A DNA stretch of 64,000 bases, taken from assembly GCA_946122785.1 (NCBI GenBank), contig CAMGYJ010000005.1, forward strand, positions 35,640,002-35,704,001, read 5' to 3'. Every line of letters begins with the position of its first letter. Position 1 is the first letter of the stretch. The notes below the pieces were generated by a model. It made no database searches, was not told where the DNA came from, and saw nothing but the letters and a program-made list of their open reading frames with translations. Positions 1-13,519 of the stretch are shown one piece after another. The stretch is from Linum tenue (lineage: Eukaryota; Streptophyta; Magnoliopsida; Malpighiales; Linaceae). The translations under genes were made by a program, and so were the position numbers.

Positions 1-393
1 GTATTTCTATTCACTGATGCAGAGAAATAATCCTCAATTCACCTCAGTTTCAGGGCAGGAAACTCCATACCAAACCGATGCATTTAACAATCATCCTTGA
101 AATCCTTTAGGTACATTAGGCACAAGATAGCACAAACAATGCCTTCAGAATCACCAACCCAGCAAATAAAAAAGCTACATCGCTATCCTATATTGATAGC
201 AACAGCAATCCTAATGCAAGGAACCACTCACTGAAAGAGTGGTCTTTGGCACTACGACTCATAGTTAGAGTTGTTAAACATTGAGAATTTAGAATAGACA
301 CAAAATCCACTTGTCCTAAATCTCAAGAGATAAAAAGATGAAAATAATAGCTCTTGATCTAAAAGATACACACATATGTTGAACTGAACTTAC

Positions 394-3300
394 CTTTCCC
401 AAACAGTCTTAGTGTCCTGATCGTTGCTTCCTCACGTGATAGAGGATATATGATTTGGTCTCTCAATGTTCCCAAACATGTGTAAGGTCGTTGGGGAACA
501 TAAAAAATGCCGCACCCATATCCTTTCTCTTCGCTAAATTGTTGCAATGGTTTAGCTAGTCCTCCATTCGCAATTGGCCATAGACCTCTAAGCACCCTGA
601 AAATTGAACTCTTTCCACTGCCATTTGGACCTTGATCATTGAAAAGAGCCACATCAGTTGCAAGTCAACACGGCCCAGAAACATAATAATATGCAAAAAG
701 CAAAAGAGCGTAAAACAATAAATGAAATCTACTAACCAGTGTCCATCAAAAAAAAAATCTACTAACCAGTGACAAGCAGGCTTTTCCCTTGTACAATTTC
801 ACACGTCAGCTGCCATGCCAACAATTTCTGTGACGGGGTAATAATATCAGCCTCAATAAAGGATATTGCATCTTTTGAGTGAAGGTATCGTTCCGAAGGC
901 ATGGAAAGTCTATCTGTTAAACCGTCACCTGTTTGCAAACATAGTGTTAAGCCAGGTGCACAACTGCTGGACCACACAACCCGCACCTCGTTAAGGGACC
1001 AAGAAAAATATTAAAGAAAGTGCAGTAAGTGGTTTTAGTTGGTGCAGAAAATTACGACAAACAAAAGTTAATGCAACTACACGTCTCATAGGCTCATAAC
1101 AGTAAACTTCAGTCCCCAGACGAGTGAGAAAATTAGGCAAATGATCAGCTTTCAGAAGATGCTTTCAAACAGCAGTAAATTTAATTTAAGAAACTGGAAG
1201 GCCATTGTTTGCTTGATTTTTCTTCTCCTCTTCAAATAATCATCTAAAATAGATTGAATTTTTCTTCTCAAGAACCAACTCATTTCTACAATCCACTTAT
1301 TCCAAAGCCAAGCTTTAAGAAATATGTACATTCTAATGATCACCGATTCCAAATAACCCCAAAATTTGCCTCAACTCAACAGTCCATGGTAAAACTTACT
1401 TTCCAGCAAGAAACATTTATAGCTTAAGTATGATCTTACTATGAAATAACAAGCCTCTGCTGTCAGAGGTGACAAGTGAGACTCAATCACGGACCCCCTA
1501 ACCAGAGGTATCTGCGGCATAAAATTCCACTTTTCATAATTTTGCATCACATCCACTCACTCAATCTATTTCCTCTTAGTCCCCTGATGGTTCTTCAACC
1601 CTGACACTTGTCAAACTAATTCTTGAAAACAGGCACAGCAGTTATGTTTTCATCTGAAGAAGTAAAGTTCAAAGAACCCCTACTTCCCTCGTATCACTCT
1701 AGGAAATACATCACTTTTCGAATTATAAGAAGCAGAGCCAAGTAGCAACTCTCGGAAGAAGAAAAAATCATGTACCAGATTGTGCAGCATCGAGAAGCTC
1801 TTCAAGCTCAAAAATTCTGTTAACACCACCAGAGAGCTCAACAAACTTCTTGTGCAACTCAAGAATGTCTCCAAAGGCAAAAAAACTCTGAGAGACCACA
1901 GATGCCAAATACCGAAGTGCATGTGCCAACTCACCTGGAAAGTAATTCAACAATTATTATAAAAGTAATTCACCAGAAGAAGATAGCTTCTTCTCTGCTA
2001 CACATGAGAATAATCTTACCCTGAGTGGAGATCATTGCACGGTCTCCTTTGTGTTCCACGGCATATAACAGGCTCAAACCCCAAGTCACATTGTGTGGCA
2101 GCTGCTTGGTTACAAAATCATCCAATATGCCATACAACCATTTCTTTTTCAGAAGAAATGTTGAATGCCGCAGAAGCTCTTTGAACCTAGACTCGATCAT
2201 CTGGCCAACATATGAAGTACAAGAATTGAAGGACCGCAAGGCATTGAAGACATGACAGACTACGGAAAAACTCTACTGTACGCCAGAAGTCGCTTAAATT
2301 TAGACAGAACCGAAAATAGAACTACAGAATCAAGTTAGATACACTATCTTGCCAGCTGATGAATACAGAGGCATACCGTAACAATACCAATGCAACTGTA
2401 CCAATGTATTAAGAGTACCAATGTAATTTACAGTCTTCTAGATAAAGGTATATTCAGAAATCAACTGTCAAATCAGTTGAAACATAAAAGTAAAGTCAAA
2501 CGCTGTTTAAACACATACTCGATATGATGATGAAGTCGAGATCCTTATCAAAAATCATTACCGGTTTGTATCTGTATCAGATTTACTAACGGTAATAACT
2601 TCCAATCACTGTACTATGAGCTTCAGGCAGTGTACTTCATAATTTAAAATCCAGCAATCACAGTTTCAATTCAGTCTACCTTTTTTGGAAGTAAGAATCT
2701 TGGCTCAGACATCTTTTACTAGCTGGAATATCAAACATTGATCCTAGGACTAGTAGCGCCAAAGACAAAGTAGCTAAGATGGGAGATAACACAGTGAAAT
2801 TCCTTTGTAGAACTACTATAACGTAGGATGTCCTCTGTGCTAGTAATGAGGATCATTTATCCACAAGCGCCACCCAGAGTTTAAAGTAAGAGATGATAGT
2901 GGAGCATAAGTGGGTAAAGGATAATGGAAACCGAGTTACTACAATCAAAGCTCTAAAGAATCATAGAAGAGCAAACCAAAACAAAGTATTATATACTAGG
3001 GAAAACGAGAAATCTGGTATTGACAACCTGCAATTCATCCCTTCGGATTGAATAAGCCTACTAGGTTGAGGTGCAGAAAACCTCATCTAAGGAGAACTGA
3101 ACATAAAGCAGTCACCAAAGCAAAGTTGGCAAACCTGAGACATCAAGATAATTGCTGAAATGATACTCTAAAGTGTCGTGGTTCAAGTGACTTACAGCTT
3201 TTTCTCGAGCACCACCTCCAAAGAAGGCAACAGACTCAGCATGTGTTCTCAACCTTTCATGCATGAACCTAAATTTGTTTACAAATAGGGTGAAAACTTG

Positions 3301-6300
3301 ACAATTGAACAGAAACACCATTAATGTAAGACTTTGCTGCTTGTCTTGAACAAGGGAAACAGAAGTTGCAGTGAAGTGAAATGCAGAAGAACATTACCTG
3401 AAGGTTCCCTCAAGTTGCTGCTCCTGGCTAGCTAGATCACCGAAATCAGGAGTAACAGTCCGTAGAAAACCAAGACCAAGTAGCATATAAGCATATAAAA
3501 TGGTAACACCCCTCCGACCTGTTAAAAGCTTCATTCTCCATGTGAACCTAAGATTGAACAACAACATTATACTCAGGAGGACAAAACATAATTGACTAGA
3601 CAGTTGGTCACAAGAACGACAGAACATAACCTCATATTGACAAGTTGTCAAGTTCACATCCAGAAACAGAAAATTAGCAGCAATGCACTTACCATAAGAT
3701 ATCAACAGATGGCTTTACCATTCCAGTTACCAATCCAGATAAATCTGTAGTCAACTTCTCTAGATCATGAGTTATCCTCTGATCAGCATCAACATTTTTG
3801 CTTGACAAGTTAAATACCTGTGAGCAGAAGTTTTCTACATCACTATCATGCTAAGATAAACAAACGAGTGGTGAAACTGAAGCAATTGTAAAGGGCAGTA
3901 CTGCCAACAGCCAAAGAACACAGGAATAAATCATACTAAAAAGCAAGCGATTAGAGAAATGGGAAAAAATTGGATCTAATTATACTAAAGAGCATGTATT
4001 GGAATTCACATCACCGATAATTATTCAAACCCCCCCCCCCCCCCTATCTTCCAAAAAAAAAATGGATCCTTAACAATATCAACTTCTATCAAGTAGTTTA
4101 TGTACCCTTTTCTAGAGTTGGCTAACATGTATGAATTTCTCATAACGATAACACCCTATCAGAAAATTCAAACAACCAGTAATAAGAACTGTATTGATCG
4201 TTCAACCAATTACCTTATAAAATGCATTGTTTCTCAAGTAGTTCTTTAGCAAATGTCGAGTCAAGCGTATCCTCCACTCAAGAGCAAGTCTTGCTGTCAA
4301 ATGCCTACGATGAAAAGTTATGTCATAAAAGCCGTACCAGGGCAAATGGGAATACTGTGTCATGTTCTTAGTACGTTATAAGTTAAAACGTTTATGCGGG
4401 ATAACTAAGAGGAGAGGATTAATAGAAAGTGTGATAGCATTCAGATCTCATTTGTTTCAAGCAATAGAAGTTGCCTTTAGGAGTTAGTAGGACTGGGAGA
4501 ATATGTTTAATCTAGACAGACCCAAAGTAGAAGAAAGTGTCTGGAAGGAGAAGTTGTAACGTATATTTTCTGTCTGTTTATGAAAATATGTGAATGCTAT
4601 GGATGACCAAAATGGTCATTCAACTTTTACACTTTTTTTGGAAAGATAAAGGTCAGTTCCATGTCAGCTTAAAGTTGGATAAAGACGGTAGAAGTTAGAA
4701 GTCAGAAAGATGTGTATTTTGTTAGGGAAGTTCATTATTGGGTATTCTACAAGTGTTACTAAATGCTATATGTTGAAATGAATATAGCATTAATGAAGGT
4801 AAATTCTTTCGCACAGAACAGAAGGTTTATTTCTATAATAATTACCTCAATGACGGTGCAATAAAAGATGATGCAGCACTCTGGAGAACACTGACACCTA
4901 CTAAACGAACGAACGCTGCTTTATCTTGTTCCAGAACATACTTGACAGTTGTTCCTGCGATAGCACTCAGTAATAAGGATGGAACGCACAGGTGTTTGAC
5001 AACGACAACAACAAAGAGTGGAAGGCACAGAACTATAACATGAAGATATTTCTTAAGGGAGATGCCAGTACCATTTAGTGAGGCAATCCTGTCTGAGACG
5101 AAAGTTCTAGAAATGACCAGTAAAGCAACCGCAAGTAACTGCGCCCCTTGTTTGTCAAGCACTGTCGGCACCTGAAACATAAGTTATAAAGTGACTACAG
5201 AGAAAGATATCTACATAATTAATCCAAATTTTGAGCCATTGAGCAGACCATCAACCCCACAAGACAAAATCATGGAATATGGACAAAATCATGGAATATG
5301 GATTGCCTTACAGAACAGTGCACACTATATGAAATATGGACACAGTACAAGGAGAGCTCAATACAAGGCCACACAAGGAAGCTAGACATGAATATCGAAA
5401 GTAAATCTAACAAAAACAACAATACAGTGGTTTCAATAAAGCCAAATCAAAGTGGAAGGAACATCGAAGCAAAGGACTCACCAGTATCTTAAACATAGCA
5501 GCCACTCGCAATGGCAATGCCCGTGGATTTCTCTTTAATTGTAAAACAGAAGGCACTGGAACATTATGATCGAACTGTGGTGATCGTGCTATCACCTCAG
5601 AAATATAAGACTGTGCCTTCGAACTTGGAAATGTAGAGTCCTACATATAAATAACCATGAGCATTTGAGTGGGAAACTGAAAAGGGAAAATATCCAGGAA
5701 CAAATACTACGTTGCTGAAGAGAATATGGAATAAACAAGACCTCATCAGTTGCGGCAAATGCACGTTGTACAACCAGTGCATCACTTTTACGATTTGTCT
5801 CAGAGTTCACGGCATTAGTTCCAGTTTGAGTAAGAGCTCGGGAATCCTTCCTGAAATTTTACAAGCCTGCTTAAGGAAATTACTGAATATTCAAGAAAGA
5901 AAGCAAATTACACTGCAATATCTAACCTTTTTTTGTCAACTTCCCACCCCCCTTCACCATCCAACGACAAAACGACATCGTGAAATGCAACTAAAGCTGG
6001 GCGATGTGATATGGTTATACATGACGTCCCCATAGCTCGAACTTTGGCACAAAAACGCTCCTCCATATCAGTTGTCACAGCACTAGTACACTCGTCAAGA
6101 ATTGCAAATTTAGGCTTGTGGTAAAACAACCTTGCCATCCCCAACCTTTGTTGCTCTCCAAGGGAGAGTTCTTCTCCCCAATTAACTTCTTTCTCAGGGG
6201 GGTAGCGATCCAATAGATACTCAAGGTCAACCTGGAGATAGGCCAAAAACATTTTTCAAGTGACCATGCATTTCTGCACATATTAACACAGCTAGAGAAA

Positions 6301-9300
6301 TATGAGCAATGGAGAAAGGTATACTACATTTTTCAACAACTCCACCATCCCACTGCGCGTAAGTGCTTCAACCTCTTGATCAGAGGTTAGAGGATAAATT
6401 AACTGATCTCGAAGTGTGCCTACAGCAGTATAAGGCCTCTGAGGAACATAGAAAATCTCCTTATTAAGCTCAGAACCAACACCTGGTTTGACAATATGGC
6501 CAGACACCAATGGCCAAAGGCCTCCAAGAACTCGGAAGAGTGAGCTCTTCCCACTGCCATTTGGACCTTCAACAGAAAAAATAAATAGGATTTATCTCGT
6601 GGCATAATGACAACACCGAATCCAAGAATGATTACATATAAGCCAATTTATTGACAACAGAAGTAAATAGACCACAGATACTGCACTTGATCTTAGCCAA
6701 AAGACCGAGAAAGGTTTCAGAAGAAAATAGACCAGAAAAGGAACACAAAGTAGCTTTACAAGAAGAAAATAATAATGATAGAGCTGATAAAGACAGTTGA
6801 TGTGAGGTGCAAAACACAATTATCGTTAATCTTTAACTAGATTACAACTGTATTATTTGACCAATCAGGAAGAGGGAATTCTGCTTCAAGATATTTTTGA
6901 ATTTTCTTGCTTGTATTTAATAAGTATTCTTATCAGTCATTATTACTTCTATCAGTAGGATTAGCATCCTCTTGTCTATAAATAGTTATACGTGCTGTGC
7001 CAGTGCTATGAAGTTCTAGTGTTTTCTAATCTAGAATAGTAATATCTCCACATCTTCGTTGATATTAGTTACATTTTAACCCACTTTTCACTGCATCTAC
7101 AAACCATAAATGCTGAAAACATGAGATGAGTAAATAAGCTTCAAGAAAAACCAGATACTATTTCCAGAAAAGAAGAAAGTAACAGAATTTTTAACAGAAA
7201 ACACTTAACGGGTTCGTGCAATCTTATTTTTCACCAACAGTGTATGATGAAAGCTTAGTATGGTCCACAAGACTTGATAAAACATGTTACAGCAAAATTC
7301 TGGGAGATACCTGTAATTAACAGGTTAGATCCAGGTTCAACTTTAAGACTCAGATCTTGCACCAGAACGTTACCAGTTGGTGTAACAACCTGCAAGGAAG
7401 AATTCAATAAGAACTTTGAACACTGAACTACTGAAGATCCCATAGCAGTTCAACTTGGTGGGTAAAAATACCTTGACGCCAGAAAACTCAACATAATCCG
7501 CATCACTGAAGTAGTTCCTACTTCCAACTCTTTGCAAGGACTTATCACCACTGCTTAGCTCTCTTGATATGGCAATCAGTTCATGAATCCGTTCAGCATA
7601 ACCACTGCGATATAACAGAAATAACTATGCACATAAATCTGGTCACAAATAACAGGCAGACTAGCTATAATCTAAAGTCATGAGAAAACCATCAATAGTC
7701 ATGCACCACAAAAACGTCACTGAGAAGTACCTTAGACGACTAAGCTTTCTAGAACTTATGGAAAGAGTACCAAGTGACTGAAACAAAGATATTATCACAC
7801 TTGTGTGGTATCTTAAATTGCTCAACATTGTTGCCCTTCCCAAAGTTGAAGTGTCTGGTTTGAGACCGCCCGCAAAGAAAGGCTCAATGATCAAAATAAC
7901 AGCAACAGTAGCACCAAGATACTTGGCCAGGAAATCCTGGATCATGCCAAACCACCAATGCTCGTGATGGACAACTTTCATGTGCTTAACAAGAGTTCTG
8001 AACTTTTCCTGTATATGAAATTCTTCTCTTCGTTCACCACCATAAAATGCTATACTTTCAGCATGAGTCCGCAAACGTGAATGAAGCTGTCTATATTCAC
8101 CTCCTAGCTGCTGTTCTTTAGCCATCAGTTTCCCAAAAGAAGGAGAAAACTTTTTAATAAGGGCACCTGCTCCCAATACATAGCCCTGCAAAACCAGCGT
8201 CACAGGCAAACCTTGCAGCGTTTCAGCATATGAAACAATCAGACTAATGTGAACAGAATTTTTTTAAGATCACTCTCAAGCTATAACAATTACCAGTATG
8301 TAAACCAAATATTTTGGGCTAGCATAAGAAACAAGCCGCCAAGTGTAAAGAACCACATCTGTTACGGCTGTCAGATCATCTTGCACCAGCTCGCTAAGCT
8401 CTGAGCAAAACTTTGGGACATCACTTGCTATTCTTTGCTCGGGATTGGTGATCCGACCATCAACATGTGATAGCTTGTAGTACGCCATATTCTGAAAATA
8501 AGGAGTAAGATCTAAAGAATAAGACCATACAATAAGAGAGAAAAAAGGAGAGGCCAGAAACTGGATTCTCCATAGGAGCTCTTTGTGATGCCATTTTTAT
8601 TTCAAAAGGGAAATATGTGCAATAAAAGACACCACTGCTACCAATTACAAGAAGAGATACAGATCCTGACTTTTCTGTTAGCCTTTACTCAATTGAAAAT
8701 GTAATCCTGCTGTTACAAGAACAGTATTCCTGAAATAGGTGCACCAATGAACACAATACTCTTAAACTCAAAAGACTAACCAGCAGGAATGCTTACCTAC
8801 ACACTCATCTTAAAAGCTAACCAAAAAAACCTGCTCGACAACTTCCATCATCTTAGGTAGCTAGAAAGACGGACCAATTGGAGACTGCTATCTAAGATAA
8901 GCTGGGATGGAAAGTTACAGGCACTTGAGGAAGCTAACAATCACTCCATTCTGAATTCAACATCTTAAAGAGTACAAAGAAACTCCAAAGATTAGCTACC
9001 AGCCTACAACTACCAAGAAGAGTTCACAGTTGCCAGCCTTCCTAGATCAACTGAAGGAAAATTTTAAAAAAATACAATTTTTATACCCTGTTTAAGGGAC
9101 ACTCCTCGACCTCCTTTCTTGCATGGAACTTGTTACCCTAATTCTTATTGATGGTTGGCAAGCACAGTAACAACATGTGTCTATACGTTGTGTACTTGTG
9201 TATTATCATCAAAGTAACAAGGTGATCAATCCTAGATCAAAGCCAGATGCAGCAGAATTCCTTCAACAAAACCTGAAGTACCAGGACATAACAATGCTAG

Positions 9301-11836
9301 TTCTCTGTTGGAAATAATAAAACCCAGAAAAGGATGAAAGACATACATTCGGAACCGGTCACAGAGTAAACAGAAAAGCAAATGTCTTATATGGAATCAG
9401 TAACTCCCAATCCTAGAAGTAATTGCCTTACTGCATCAAATTAAATACACACCAGAAAACAGGCACAAATAGACCAGAAAATCATAAAAATCATAAAGTG
9501 GAGTAAAGCAATTATGTGAAAATATTTAATGAAAATTACTCAAATAAGAAACTTGTTATTTTACCAAGCAAAAGCTGGACATACCTCAAAATAATGTGTA
9601 TGGATAAGTTTTGTCAGTATCTTTCTAAAACACAAGCTTAATGTCCCGGTAACATACTTTGAAGTCGAATGCATGGTTGATAGTAGGAAGCAGAGTAAGA
9701 TATTTTCTGATATTAGTCGGAGAAACAATGGCACACGGCGGAGGAAAGCTGCACGAAACAGAAATCCTTGTACTTTCGCAAGTCTGTTGCTCAAACTAGT
9801 CCTTAACACCTGAGAAGAACCCACAAACTCGATAGTCAAAATGGACATGCTCAAATCTAATGGTGAGCAACCTCAATTGTAACGAATATGTGCTGCTTCA
9901 CAAAAATGACTAAACATGAGATCATAACACACCGTGGAATGTTGAGCAAAATGGAAGTTCCAGGAAACCCAAGTGAGGTTATGAAAACATGGATCCCCCA
10001 ATTTCAAGAAGTAAAATGCAGGAATAGAACATGTGATAATGATAAACTATTGTGCTTAAAGAGAATATATGGAACTGCAATCAAGGATAGAAGAGGAAAG
10101 AAAAAGGAAAAGAAAGTTCTTCGTCAACTACTTTAAGAAAATATGTGGCTGCCCAAAACAAATAAGTCTTCACACCTAACATGTTTATACATGATAAACA
10201 AAACCAGAACAACTAAGAAATAAGGAAACCTTCGAAAGAAACACAAACGGAAACAAACAAAGCAAACATGCACAGAAAGGACTTACTGCAATAGCTATCA
10301 TAGCCAAGAGGTCTGCTGTTCCCACTTTCCCCATCTCAGACAGAAGGACAGCAGCTAGAACTTTAAGCGATTTAAAACCTCCTTGCTTCGTGGTCGTCTT
10401 GGCATTATTGACTTTTGTAAGCAGCTTATCTGAATTTTCTTTAACATCATTGAGCCCATTGTAATTACCAAATGAATCGGACTTTTTAACCCTCGAACGA
10501 GACTGCAAATATGCAGTAGTTCCACCAGCAACCAAGATACCAGCAGCAAACAACAGAGATTTCCTGTATGGACACGAATGAGACCGAAAGGAAAGGATCA
10601 AAATTGATGAACTTGCAAGCATTAGAAGCTCAAGGAAGATGAGCAAAAAATAAATAACCAGTGGCAAGATTCATCTAAACCCTAAAAGTGAAAGGGGAGG
10701 GTGTTGTCTCCAGAGAGGCAACTTTGCTGTCATTTCTCCTTTCTCGCCTATAATAGGAAACATCTTCCAACCCATAATTTTTTTGTGTCAGGGGTCCTTG
10801 GATTGGTCAAACACACGAGTGTGTTTGTTTTAGCTTTTGAATCTACAAGCACCCCCAAAAGCCAAGAACTGAGCTTTCGTATTAACACTCTATGGGCAGC
10901 ATTTTACAACCAAACACGTCTAAAACATCTCAAACCTAGCATTAAGTATGTTACTAACAAAACCTGCAAAATCTAGTGAACTTCAACTCATTCCGGTCAC
11001 ACATGATCCCAAATTATTTCCCTATCTCAAGGAGCACTGTATCAATAGGGAAGATGCTTTCTTTTAATTTTGAACATCACCAAAAAAAATCAACGACAAT
11101 TTCAAAAGCCTAATCCAAGTAGCATATGCTAACTTGAAATGCAGTTGAACTTAAGTTAAAGCAACCAAAATTGAACCCCTGAATCAAAGTTCAAACCGAG
11201 AAAATGAATTCAATTGCAGGGGCCATGCCAATCTACCTCCCTAAAACAAGCCAAGCTTATTCAAAGTGGCCAAAAGGAGAAAATCAGGGGTCGTTTGGAT
11301 TGATCAATTGAAAAATGAGACAATATGGCCAATTGCCTCATTTTACAAAATGAGTCACTTAAAACGAGTCAATTTGAATAGTCTGGCCCCGCCCCAGACA
11401 ATTGTAATGGCCTCAAAACGAGTCAATTTGTACTTCCCCGGACAGAATTGCTTCATCTAAATTTTGTGCTGCCAAATGGATCAATTTGGCAAGATTGTCT
11501 CAAAACAAAACAATTGGGTCAAATTGATCCGTTAGAATTCCTCATCAAACGACCCCTGAGTTAATTTGCTTCTGCATTGAGTCCTTTAAGTTCCCTCTTC
11601 AATCAGTACCTTGTAATGGATGATAAGATGAAGACAGCAAATATGAATGCCAATGTACTTCCCACACGAAGCAAGCACATGACAATTTGGCAAGAATCAT
11701 TAGTGCCAGACATATTACAGGTTTCCCGGGGAGGCAGGCAGAGAGAACTAAATAAAAGCAGCAGAGTAAAATACCTTCTGGAAGCCAGAAGGTCTCGGCC
11801 ATGCTCCGTAAATTTTAATAGCTGGAGAGAAGGCAT
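394..11836 (-). CDS. ABCD1: Peroxisomal ABC transporter ABCD1 (PXA1/CTS), 3' end outside window
   Basis: Full-size ABCD transporter. In plants this family imports fatty acyl-CoAs and jasmonate/auxin precursors into peroxisomes for beta-oxidation (family knowledge). Coding exons, 5' to 3' on the minus strand: 11775-11836, 10287-10563, 9585-9809, 8294-8491, 7731-8185, 7472-7604, 7311-7389, 6328-6566, 5927-6231, 5742-5850, 5482-5640, 5072-5171, 4846-4954, 4214-4304, 3693-3817, 3398-3547, 3196-3268, 2020-2200, 1776-1934, 767-928, 394-630. All phases agree, giving 1209 codons plus one base; the plant family has about 1340. The start [20 protein letters not shown] is family-typical. The first half carries the membrane domain, then NBD1 with Walker [10 protein letters not shown], signature [14 protein letters not shown] and Walker B FAILDE. 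The second half repeats this, and NBD2 Walker A is at 585-630. The NBD2 signature and Walker B, roughly 128 residues, lie left of base 1. No frameshift or stop was found. Confidence 0.97.
4030..4044 (+). repeat. C15 homopolymer in ABCD1 intron
   Basis: An uninterrupted run of about fifteen C lies in the intron between exons 3693-3817 and 4214-4304. It is followed 14 bases later by a run of nine A. Simple mononucleotide tract, prone to length error. Confidence 0.9.
6674..6714 (-). pseudogene. U2 snRNA 5'-end fragment in ABCD1 intron
   Basis: Read on the minus strand these 41 bases begin CCTTTCTCGGTCTTTTGGCT and run through AAGATCAAGTG to CAGTATCTGT. This matches the conserved 5' part of U2 snRNA, including the branch-site recognition region, with small changes (GGCC to GGTC, GTAGTA to GCAGTA). 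The match stops after the CTGT stretch; the rest of U2 is absent and no plant USE/TATA snRNA promoter is evident. It sits in the intron between exons 6567-7310. It looks like a retro-inserted fragment rather than a functional snRNA gene. Confidence 0.75.
11284..11559. mobile_element. Tourist-like MITE in ABCD1 leader intron
   Basis: A 276-bp non-coding element bounded by inverted ends TCAGGGGTCGTTTGG and CAAACGACCCCTGA. Internally, motifs such as AAAACGAGTCAATTTG recur. The GGGGTCGTTTGG end resembles PIF/Harbinger-type MITEs, but no clear 3-bp TWA duplication was found, so the superfamily is uncertain. It lies inside the inferred ABCD1 leader intron. Confidence 0.6.
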
Positions 11837-13430
11837 GGCTGAAAATATGCTGTCCCGTCCAACAGTTAGCACCAACTGCAGTACCTTTCTCCCAATATAA
11901 ATTTATCAAAGATCCTGGAGAGATAATCAGATGAACCAATACCAATCAGGATGAAATCAGTTTCATACTTGTAAATTTAGAGACGAGGCATGGGCATGGT
12001 AGAAACAATAAACATAGCATTTTCCAACATTGCCAATAACATCTTATTTTACTGATAGAATCCCATTCCCATAGCATTCCTGCTGAACCATCTATGCCAC
12101 TATTTTCACTTTCAAAGCATGACATTAACAAAGACTGATCAGAGGGCAACCATCTTATACAACATGATAGAGTAAGGTAATCAGATACACAAGTTGAAGG
12201 TCATATGCAAAAATAAGCGCTGCAACATCTCCAATCAGAGTCCCCCAGTAAATATATACCACTCATGCAACCAGCAAAAAAAAAACTGAACGAGCAAGCA
12301 TAAATGAAATTGCGGAAAAGTTAACCTCACAAATGAACAGCTTCATGAAAGACACAATATTGCCATACAATCAGCTATTGACATAAAGCCAAATATAGAG
12401 CCTCAAACTACCTCTGAGAAAGTACCTCGTACCAAGTACTAACCGTGCTCCATTATATTCAGCAATCTGCTACAGCACATACGTTCAAAAGCTCCAATTC
12501 CCAATAAAGAAACTTCCGATGCGTGAGAAAAATAAACCTTGCAGATGATGCTTGATATGAAACCGACTGCCTACAGTATTGCAAAAGAATCCCTCATCAA
12601 CCAGAATGTAAGTGAATAGGTTTCGTCCGAAAACTTACTAATTCAGGACGTGCTAGAAAGTAGCCAAAAGAAGCATATAAATCTGCCTCCCAACATTCAG
12701 AAGGTAAAAATCACAGGTTCCTCACTTCCTCTAAATTCTCCCACCTCTCAAGCAAGTATCACTCAGCAACCTATTCTGATCCCACACTCCCTCAACACTA
12801 GGAACCCCATGAAAAATATCAACCAAGATACCAGATTGCTCGTTATACAAACTAAAGCTGCATTTATTCCATAAAAAGACACCAACTCTGACATCTACCT
12901 AGTTCACCTCCCAAGTTCAACATACGCAATAACAGCAAGATCAGGCTCAATTTTCCGATAAAGAAAGGGCAGCAAAATGAAAAACGCCCAATGAACCAAT
13001 CCACTAGTAAAGTCTCGGTGTCTCAGTCCATAATTCTCACATCGGCTAACTGCAAAATTGATCCTGGAATCATAAACCACAATCTATGACACCATGCAAG
13101 AAGCTGTATAACACCTCCCAGGGCAGAAACCACCGACATACCTGGAAGTTAGCAGAGCAAGCTCTCATCCATCAGGGATAATAAAAAAGCAGCCAGAGTA
13201 GCCGTTCGTCCTCTCTTCAGCGATTCACTCAGAAGAAGAAGACGACGAGAAGGGAAGGGAAGGGACTGGATATTGATAGCGAGGAGGATGAATCAAAGAA
13301 AGCAGACAGAAGATCGAATCGAAAAAAACCCTAGACAAGGACGATGGATTTTTCTTCCATTCCCTGTATTTTCTTTCGCCAAAATAAGATTTTGCAGGAG
13401 AGAACAAAAGAGAGACCGAATTGAGCTCCA
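11837..13430 (-). promoter_or_regulatory. ABCD1 leader: 5' UTR with probable leader intron and promoter
   Basis: Directly upstream of the ABCD1 ATG, an acceptor-like CTCTCCAG ends at 11915 and a donor-like TTCCAG/GTATGT lies at about 13141. This suggests a leader intron of about 1.2 kb (11915-13141) between a first non-coding exon at about 13142-13430 and a short second leader exon at 11837-11914. No long open frame is seen here. The intron holds a MITE (separate entry). Inference from splice-site spelling only; no TATA box was clear. cDNA 5' ends would settle it. Confidence 0.45.
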
Positions 13431-13500
13431 AAACACAGAGAGGAACACGAAGTGGATTCCCTTTTTTTCTGTTTTTAAAATATTTTGTTAATATAATATA

Positions 13501-13518
13501 GAAGAGAGAGAGAGAGAG
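13501..13518. repeat. GA/TC microsatellite near ABCD1 promoter
   Basis: An uninterrupted GA dinucleotide run just beyond the inferred ABCD1 transcription start; in the direction of ABCD1 transcription it reads (TC)n. Such CT-rich tracts are common in plant core promoters and leaders. No further function can be claimed. Confidence 0.7.
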
Positions 13519-13519
13519 G

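Noticed and set aside
1..393. Next ABCD1 exon at the left edge
   Set aside because: Minus-strand reading of this stretch shows no sequence matching the expected NBD2 continuation; it appears to be intron.
6590..6819. Intronic open frames around the U2-like fragment as a possible full U2 gene
   Set aside because: Only about 41 bases match; the rest of U2 and its promoter elements are missing.
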